Made by a program: the position numbers and the translations under genes. From a virus, in IMG/VR virus record IMGVR_UViG_3300031746_000066, positions 1-39,696 of that record: 39,696 bases of DNA; one strand, 5' to 3'. The notes under the pieces were generated by a model. It saw only the letters and a program-made list of their open reading frames with translations, ran no database searches and had not been told where the DNA came from. Shown in pieces: positions 34,249 to 39,696 of the stretch (its first letter is position 1; the number at the start of each line of letters is the position of its first letter).

Positions 34249-34429
34249 CTGTGTATCTCATTACAGCGTCCTCTACACTGTTACCCTTTACAGCTGGAAG
34301 CCAGTTTCCAGCTACAAAAGCGTGATATATCTTGCTTTTAGGGTTATATGCCACATAAACAACATATGACCATATTTTTGTTTGATGGACTACTATACCG
34401 TAAACTTTACTATCCGTTGTGGGCTTCAC
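34232..34429 (-). CDS. Small HicB-like domain protein (65 aa)
   Basis: The core YHAFVAGNWLPAVKGNSVED resembles the HicB-type fold, in which a tyrosine/aromatic strand, a W turn and a G-(N/D)-(S/T)-x-E helix start recur. No HicA partner was seen next to it. The start is a GTG without a clear ribosome-binding site, overlapping the end of the oxygenase gene by 20 bases. The call is tentative. Confidence 0.5.
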   Translation of the reverse strand: MKPTTDSKVYGIVVHQTKIWSYVVYVAYNPKSKIYHAFVAGNWLPAVKGNSVEDAVMRYTATYVY

Positions 34430-35114
34430 TGAAAAACCATCCCGTCATTATATATTTAATCCCCTTTTCTAGGGGATATCCAGAGTGTACATGTGTCCAA
34501 TACGGTGGGAACAAGACAAGTCTACCCGCTTTAGGTTGAACTTTTAGTTTTTGATAAAGAAAACCGGTAGATCCGCCATGGTCTTCAGGTACGTCATTAA
34601 GGTATATAATATACGTCAACGTCCTGGCAGCTGACCCAGTTTTAAAACAGTCTATAGATTGAGCGTTTTCAATATGCCAAACATACCTGCCACCAGGTTG
34701 AGTCTTTTGAAGCTGATATCCTGTGTCATGATTAAACAGGTAATCTGGAGCCCAACCTATTGAACATGGATGATTTGTAAGTTCCGATACCACCCTAAGG
34801 GTGCTATCATGTAGACATTGATAAAACTCAAGATCTATTTCTTTAGACTCATTACTTTGAAGCTGATATAAGTGTATATCTTTGCTATCTTTTATTTCTT
34901 TATTAATGCCTGAGCCGGTTGACCCATCCATTTGATGAGATTTGCTTTTTTCAAAAACTCCTAACACTTTTTCACAAAAATCTACAGATAATACATTATC
35001 CAATATCCAAATATTATCACCCAAATTAACAGGTGAATTAAAAACTATATGATTAGGAACAGTAACCATTCCGTCTGGATCGTAAAATTTAGTTTGTTTT
35101 TGCGCGTATTCCAT
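34410..35114 (-). CDS. 2-oxoglutarate/Fe(II) oxygenase, prolyl-4-hydroxylase-like
   Basis: The double-stranded beta-helix oxygenase signature is present: WHIEN with H147 and E149, LTYIIYLND, GGSTGF, PKAGRLVLFPPYWTHVHSGYP with H208/H210, then KGIKYIMTGW (K220). The usual second ligand is Asp, and here Glu takes its place. The length of 234 aa is that of small phage and bacterial 2OG oxygenases. An AGGAC site lies six bases before the ATG. The substrate could be a protein or a modified base; the neighbours do not decide it. Confidence 0.85.
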   Translation of the reverse strand: MEYAQKQTKFYDPDGMVTVPNHIVFNSPVNLGDNIWILDNVLSVDFCEKVLGVFEKSKSHQMDGSTGSGINKEIKDSKDIHLYQLQSNESKEIDLEFYQCLHDSTLRVVSELTNHPCSIGWAPDYLFNHDTGYQLQKTQPGGRYVWHIENAQSIDCFKTGSAARTLTYIIYLNDVPEDHGGSTGFLYQKLKVQPKAGRLVLFPPYWTHVHSGYPLEKGIKYIMTGWFFSEAHNG

Positions 35115-35122
35115 ATTTTTGT

Positions 35123-35160
35123 CCTAAAATAAACCCCGGAAAGGCAGTCCTAACCGGGGT
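35123..35160 (-). terminator. Rho-independent terminator after the 1012-aa fibre gene
   Basis: On the minus strand ACCCCGG and CCGGGGT form the outer stem, with a shorter AGG/CCT inner stem and a four-base loop inside, followed by TTTATTTT. It lies between the fibre gene stop and the oxygenase ribosome-binding site. Confidence 0.75.
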
Positions 35161-35186
35161 AACAGCAGGGCTCACCAGGGATTTTA

Positions 35187-38100
35187 TTAGTAATCCCAAT
35201 TTTCAAACACGAATTTCATAGTACCATTAAACCCGGTATTAGTGGTAGTATATTGTAACAAAAGATTTGGCCCAGACACAACAGCACTAAAATCCGTTCC
35301 AACATCCCCAGATGTGGCGCTAGTACCAGCTATTCCTGGTGTAGCTCCACCTGTAACCCACAATGTACCTGTTTCCAAAAGTGAGTTTCTGACAACTGAA
35401 TAATCAATCTTAACTGACTGAACTGTACTTGGCACTGTAAGGAAAGTTCCGTTTGTGGTGTTGTCGATTAGTGTAACTTTGGTCATAGCTTTACGGTTAC
35501 CAAAGAACACCTTGTTGTCAAGTTTTTGAGCTATAACGTAGATCAGATCGCTGCCAGCTCCAGTATACAAAAGACTGGATAGATTGCCTGTAAGTACACT
35601 TAAGCTTACTGGACCTGTACCTGTTCGATTAATAACAACATAAGCTACGTCGCCTTCAGATGCCAAGGTAACTGATCCGGCTGCAACTGTGTTATGGTTT
35701 TGAGCAACCCCTGGGACATTTACATAAGCTGGAGCCGACCAGTCAAGAGTTGTACCGGTATAAGTTAGTGTGCCGCCACCAGACATCAACATGTTTTGGT
35801 TTTGGTTTATGACGCCTATCTGAGATAAAACGCTATTACCAAGAGCTAACGTATCAAAAAGGCATTCAGCCAAAACTATTATAGATTTTGCACCGTTCGT
35901 ATAAGTTGAGTCATGTCGATAAGTTATGCGATAAAGTGGCTCTAGTTCTGTTTTGTCAAAACCTGGCACCAAAACGTTTGTCCAATTTTCGGCAAATGCT
36001 CCATATGGATCAGCATATTGAGCTTGACCTGCAATAGATACAACTTGATTTGCTTGTGACCTTAAAGCTACAACCCAGTAATTATAATAATAACCGCTAG
36101 TTACTGGTTGAAGCGACCATGTCCCACTTAACTGGTTCCATTGAGGAATACTGGAAGATAAAATAACCGGAGAAGTTGTCGCAGGATTAAGAATATAGTC
36201 AGATGTGGCTAGATTGTTTGCTGTATAAACCTGACTAGAGGCAACACTAGCGCTAGATACACTATATGTTCTATCTGGAGTTCTAAGAGATCCTGAGGCA
36301 ATGGTAAACTGATAGTCAGTGTTACTTGTACCGTTTGGAGTCAAGTTAGACAAAGTTAAGCTAAATCCAAATGGAGCTAACGTGTTAACTTGACGAACGT
36401 ATTCCCTATTTGCCCAGTCAATCGTTACTAAGTTTCTAGCATCAATAGATGTAGATTGCGCTGGAGTGGCGCTATCATAATACACAACAGCCACAAGAGC
36501 ATTGTCGCTAATTAATGTTTTAGGATTGTAAACTGAAGTTTGTTGAAGTGCTCCAGACACATCCATATAAACATAATATAAACCAGACCCAGAAGGTAAA
36601 ACCAATACGGCATTGGCAATAAGATCTATTTGTTGACCTTTGATGTAGTATGTTGCCAAAGATGGCACTACCAGAGTAAGCTCACGAGTTCCTGTGGTAA
36701 AAGTGACACTTGACTGACTTAAATCTGAAAAGCCGGTAATTTCGCCATTCACATCAGCTGAATCTAGTCTATGGTATTCAATCCCATTTGAACCATATAG
36801 GCCACTAGACAGTGGGTCATCATGCCACAAAATTCGACCCTGGCCAGCAGCTGGAAAAACTGGATTGCTTGGAGCTTCTACAAAAAGTCCGTTTAAAAAT
36901 ATAGCTCCACCTGTACCACCTACACTTGATCCAGCGGCAACATATACATCTCCACCGTTACCAGTTCCGGCAGTTTTATTAGAAGCAATAAGGGTTAAGT
37001 TAGATGCAGAATTAGAATCATTTACTGAATCATCTCTTAAATAGATAGACCCAGTTCCATTAACACTGGTAAGATTATCAACAACCCAGCTGGTACCATT
37101 ATATCTTAAAATGTTGTCAGCATTTACCCCTTGTGGCAAACCCATTGATTGCCATATGGTTAGGCTATTGTTGTAAAAATACGAATTACCTGCATTAGTT
37201 ATACCAGATAAAATATATACTTGGTCTCCACCGTAAGGTAAACCGCTGGCGTTAGCTCCTAGTGCAATTACGGTCCATGTAATGTTTATTCCAACAACAG
37301 AAGCTTTTTGAAGTTGGTTTGATACTTGAGGTATCAAAACTATCATTCCATCTGTTATGGTTATTCCATCAACAGGTGTAGCTGTAGTTACAGGTAAAGA
37401 TCCAATTATGCTATCATAAAGATCTATAGCTACAGTTGGGATATTATGGCCGTTTACATCCCACCAATACCACCCAGATCCATCCCATTTACGGAATCGA
37501 TTGTCTATGGTGTTATAATAAATATCTCCAACAAACAGGCCTGTTGGGTCTGTTGTATCTATAGCATTCAGTCCAATAGAACCAGACATCAGTTTAATAT
37601 AGTTGCCGGAGATATAAGCATTGGCAATAGCAGTAAAATCTATATTATTGGCAGCTGTTCCAGTAATATCATAGCCGGTCAATAAAATATCACCAGAACT
37701 CAATGGACCCGAACCAGCACCAAGGTTTAAATCTCCACCTGATTGACCTGCGGCGGTCGTGGTACCTGCATTAATATTTAAAATAGACCCAGGTCCAACA
37801 GACACTGGTTCTGGGGTTACAGCTAAAACATCAACATAAAGAGATCCTGTACCTGCAAGTCCAGAACCTCCCTTTATTTTGACTGATCCACCAAATTCAC
37901 CTATACCTGTTGAATTTCCAGGAAACAAATTAAGATTTGTTGGAATAACTGATATGGGAGTATAGACAGTAGAGCCACTTAACAACAAAAGAACGTTTTC
38001 TTTCCAGCTATATGAAACTTGATCCCATGCCAAAGAGGCATCTTGCACTGTACCTGGCTGAATAAAAAGGTCGTACCATGTTACAGGAGATTCATCTATG

Positions 38101-38225
38101 CAAATACGTAAATTATTTTTTATGGTGTTGTAGTAAATTTCACCCAATTTGCCAGTAATAGGATCAGAGGATAAGCCGGGAGCTATCCTTAGTCCTGTGT
38201 CGAACGCACGAAAATTAATAGACAT
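35187..38225 (-). CDS. Modular fibre/adhesin protein (1012 aa)
   Basis: The protein is Gly/Ser/Thr-rich with several short modules: GEIYYNTIKNNLRI near the N-terminus and GDIYYNTIDNRFRKWDGSGW in the middle, and a C-terminal module (APAYVNVPGVAQNHNTVA, then VAYVVINRTG and DLIYVIAQKL) matching the N-terminus of the 749-aa protein. No enzymatic motif is seen. AGGAG lies six to eight bases before the ATG. It is likely a fibre or virion surface protein with host-binding function. Confidence 0.78.
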   Translation of the reverse strand: MSINFRAFDTGLRIAPGLSSDPITGKLGEIYYNTIKNNLRICIDESPVTWYDLFIQPGTVQDASLAWDQVSYSWKENVLLLLSGSTVYTPISVIPTNLNLFPGNSTGIGEFGGSVKIKGGSGLAGTGSLYVDVLAVTPEPVSVGPGSILNINAGTTTAAGQSGGDLNLGAGSGPLSSGDILLTGYDITGTAANNIDFTAIANAYISGNYIKLMSGSIGLNAIDTTDPTGLFVGDIYYNTIDNRFRKWDGSGWYWWDVNGHNIPTVAIDLYDSIIGSLPVTTATPVDGITITDGMIVLIPQVSNQLQKASVVGINITWTVIALGANASGLPYGGDQVYILSGITNAGNSYFYNNSLTIWQSMGLPQGVNADNILRYNGTSWVVDNLTSVNGTGSIYLRDDSVNDSNSASNLTLIASNKTAGTGNGGDVYVAAGSSVGGTGGAIFLNGLFVEAPSNPVFPAAGQGRILWHDDPLSSGLYGSNGIEYHRLDSADVNGEITGFSDLSQSSVTFTTGTRELTLVVPSLATYYIKGQQIDLIANAVLVLPSGSGLYYVYMDVSGALQQTSVYNPKTLISDNALVAVVYYDSATPAQSTSIDARNLVTIDWANREYVRQVNTLAPFGFSLTLSNLTPNGTSNTDYQFTIASGSLRTPDRTYSVSSASVASSQVYTANNLATSDYILNPATTSPVILSSSIPQWNQLSGTWSLQPVTSGYYYNYWVVALRSQANQVVSIAGQAQYADPYGAFAENWTNVLVPGFDKTELEPLYRITYRHDSTYTNGAKSIIVLAECLFDTLALGNSVLSQIGVINQNQNMLMSGGGTLTYTGTTLDWSAPAYVNVPGVAQNHNTVAAGSVTLASEGDVAYVVINRTGTGPVSLSVLTGNLSSLLYTGAGSDLIYVIAQKLDNKVFFGNRKAMTKVTLIDNTTNGTFLTVPSTVQSVKIDYSVVRNSLLETGTLWVTGGATPGIAGTSATSGDVGTDFSAVVSGPNLLLQYTTTNTGFNGTMKFVFENWDY

Positions 38226-38240
38226 TTTTTAACTCCTAAA

Positions 38241-38262
38241 AAGGCTTTCCCGTTCCAGCCTT
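38241..38262 (-). terminator. Weak candidate terminator after the collar gene
   Basis: AAGGCT and AGCCTT form a short stem around a ten-base loop, followed by TTT on the minus strand. It lies between two fibre genes. The stem is short, so confidence is modest. Confidence 0.45.
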
Positions 38263-38264
38263 AA

Positions 38265-39696
38265 TTATTTTATTCTCATTATGTATATAACTGATAAATA
38301 AGAAGGGAATACACTGTTAATAGTGTGAGTGTGGTTTCCTTGAGCAGAATTTAAAGAAGATGTATTTATGTTTTGTCCAGATACAAAAGCGTTTCCGGTT
38401 GTACTGGTATTACCTGTATTATTTTTTTGTCCAGCGTTAGACACAGGAGATCCTGTATATAAATTCCCATTTGGAGATACAGTTCCACCAGCTGTATTGC
38501 CCGCATGTAAAAAAACTGAATTTTGATTGGTTCTACCAAAAGGAATACCCGGTTGAGCTGTTTCAAAATTCTGAGGAAACCACCAGTTTGCAATATTGGT
38601 GGACACTTTAGGGCTACTGCCAATAATGTAATTGCCAGCTACATCTGATGACATGCCGCTTGAAATATTAAAATGAGTTGTTACTTTTCTAGCTGAATCA
38701 CCGGCTGCATTGCCAGAGTTTGCATAAGATCCTGTGCTCCAAGCGTGAACATGTTTCATATCATGGCTGTGTGCATCAACCGTTACTGCAGCATTAACCG
38801 CATTAACTCCAACCGCAACACCATTAAATGAGGCCGTAGTTCCTGTGCTGGTATAGGTATTATTCCCACCACTACCGCCAAAAGTGCTTGATCCAAGCAA
38901 ATAAAGGTCGGTCAAATTAGGTGTAAAGGTATTTCCACCTATATTTAAAACTGAATCAGTAGGTAAGGATCTACCATCACAAATAACCCAGCCATCACCC
39001 AAATAGGTGGTTAAATTGGCCACACCAGATCCACCGACCAAATAAGATGGGCTGCCGTTGGAACCGTTAATATAGCTGGCTCCAAGCCAAGGAATAATGG
39101 ACCCAACTGGAACCATTCCATAGTCAGATCTGGTTCCAACCGATCTGCCTCTATCTTGGTAGGCGTTTTCGGTTATATTGCTGACCCGAGTAAAAGTTAC
39201 CAAGTTATTGGTAAAGCCGGTAGTAAAGTAGATTGCCGTAGCGCCAGCGACACTAGAAGTAAAGAAGTTTTCCTGGACCTTACAGTAACTTGCATTAATT
39301 GTTACGCATCTGGTATTACCAAGGTTTAGTGGAGTGGTAGACAAAAGACTGAATTCACAATTTGATACCGAACTTCCACTAGCTGACAAGCTAACCACGT
39401 TAGCCACGCCACTGGACCCAAAAGCCGCCTGAACTATGATTGGCAAGTTAGTTAAACTAGCGTTAGACTGAAGAACAAACCCAGATCCATTAGTCACAGT
39501 TATCTTGGCATTATTAATACCGTTATATTTACTGGATCTACCCATAATAGTTACGTTTGGTGGCACAGTTATTGCGCCAGTAATACTGAAACTTTGGGTA
39601 GGGACAATAATCCCACCATCAGAACTAAGTGCCGTAAGTGCTTGAGTTAATTCAAGTTCTGACCGAACAAAATAGTTAGGCAAAGCTTCAAAGCCG
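38265..39696 (-). CDS. Beta-helix/tail-collar host-recognition protein (5' end outside window)
   Basis: The frame is open to the right window edge (GFEALPNYFVRSE), so the start lies beyond it. Residues from about 15 to 150 read like a right-handed beta-helix of pectate-lyase type (ITVPPNVTIMGRSS, then LQSNASLTNLPIIVQ). A tail-collar domain follows (VGSIIPWLGASYI, DGWVICDGRSLP). The C-terminus is a Gly/Ser/Asn-rich region with HSH and HTH motifs (NHTHTINSVFPS). The order fits a fibre with a polysaccharide-binding part and a collar-type tip. No hydrolase residues were recognised. Confidence 0.78.
   Translation of the reverse strand, partial: GFEALPNYFVRSELELTQALTALSSDGGIIVPTQSFSITGAITVPPNVTIMGRSSKYNGINNAKITVTNGSGFVLQSNASLTNLPIIVQAAFGSSGVANVVSLSASGSSVSNCEFSLLSTTPLNLGNTRCVTINASYCKVQENFFTSSVAGATAIYFTTGFTNNLVTFTRVSNITENAYQDRGRSVGTRSDYGMVPVGSIIPWLGASYINGSNGSPSYLVGGSGVANLTTYLGDGWVICDGRSLPTDSVLNIGGNTFTPNLTDLYLLGSSTFGGSGGNNTYTSTGTTASFNGVAVGVNAVNAAVTVDAHSHDMKHVHAWSTGSYANSGNAAGDSARKVTTHFNISSGMSSDVAGNYIIGSSPKVSTNIANWWFPQNFETAQPGIPFGRTNQNSVFLHAGNTAGGTVSPNGNLYTGSPVSNAGQKNNTGNTSTTGNAFVSGQNINTSSLNSAQGNHTHTINSVFPSYLSVIYIMRIK

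Noticed and set aside
1-39696. tRNA, rRNA, CRISPR arrays, IS elements or integrase
   Set aside because: No cloverleaf, CCA-flanked arms, regularly spaced repeats, transposase or recombinase motifs were seen by eye; weak tRNAs could be missed without a tRNA search.

Overview
The window is a stretch of a large tailed-phage genome (Caudoviricetes). It lacks cellular housekeeping operons, its genes are tightly packed with many 1-4 base overlaps, and it holds a T4-style replication and recombination block followed by a long block of tail-fibre and tail-collar genes. The gene set (replicative helicase, primase, bacterial-type DNA polymerase III alpha, ssDNA-binding protein, RecA/UvsX recombinase, Rad50/SbcC, RuvC, UvsW, sigma factor, chaperonin) points to a big, probably lytic genome. 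The host cannot be read directly. A lipobox lipoprotein and an envelope-spanning PDZ protein hint at a Gram-negative host. No integrase, tRNA, rRNA, IS or CRISPR was seen.

Layout. (1) Bases 1-18407, minus strand: DnaB-like helicase (runs off the left edge), CHC2/Toprim primase, UvsX/RecA, a UvsY-like protein, gp32-like SSB, an unknown protein, DnaE; a terminator with a UUCG loop; small proteins including a zinc ribbon, a metallophosphoesterase, a possible GreA-like protein, RuvC resolvase and SbcC/Rad50; a second terminator; a small protein, GroEL, a newly called 56-aa ORF and a winged-helix protein. (2) Bases 18408-18627: the divergent switch point, holding an 86-bp imperfect palindrome flanked by outward-pointing TTGAC boxes, a candidate operator or origin. 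(3) Bases 18628-22547, plus strand: UvsW helicase, sigma factor with a shortened region 4, a membrane-anchored coiled-coil protein, dNMP kinase, a small helical protein. (4) Bases 22548-31246, minus strand: M15 peptidase (endolysin) and modular fibre/adhesin proteins, including a tail-collar gene split by an in-frame TGA. (5) Bases 31307-34248: an accessory island. A minus-strand two-TM protein is followed by plus-strand genes for a protein resembling heme-dependent oxidative N-demethylase alpha subunits (HODM/DUF3445), a TonB-like membrane-anchored PDZ protein, and small membrane, zinc-ribbon and lipoprotein genes. A nearly identical 42-bp promoter-like element occurs in inverted orientation on both sides of the HODM-PDZ pair. 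(6) Bases 34232-39696, minus strand: a HicB-like small protein, a 2-oxoglutarate/Fe(II) oxygenase, a 1012-aa modular fibre protein and a beta-helix/tail-collar protein that runs off the right edge.

How the parts work together. The left block encodes most of a replisome plus double-strand-break processing (Rad50, a possible Mre11-like phosphoesterase), strand exchange (UvsX, UvsY, SSB) and junction processing (UvsW, RuvC). The sigma factor probably redirects host RNA polymerase to phage promoters; a recurrent AAAGTTTT-(11/12)-CCGATAAG element is a candidate target. The chaperonin may fold phage proteins. The structural block builds host-recognition fibres from repeated beta modules. Function names rest on motifs recognised by eye; no database search was run.
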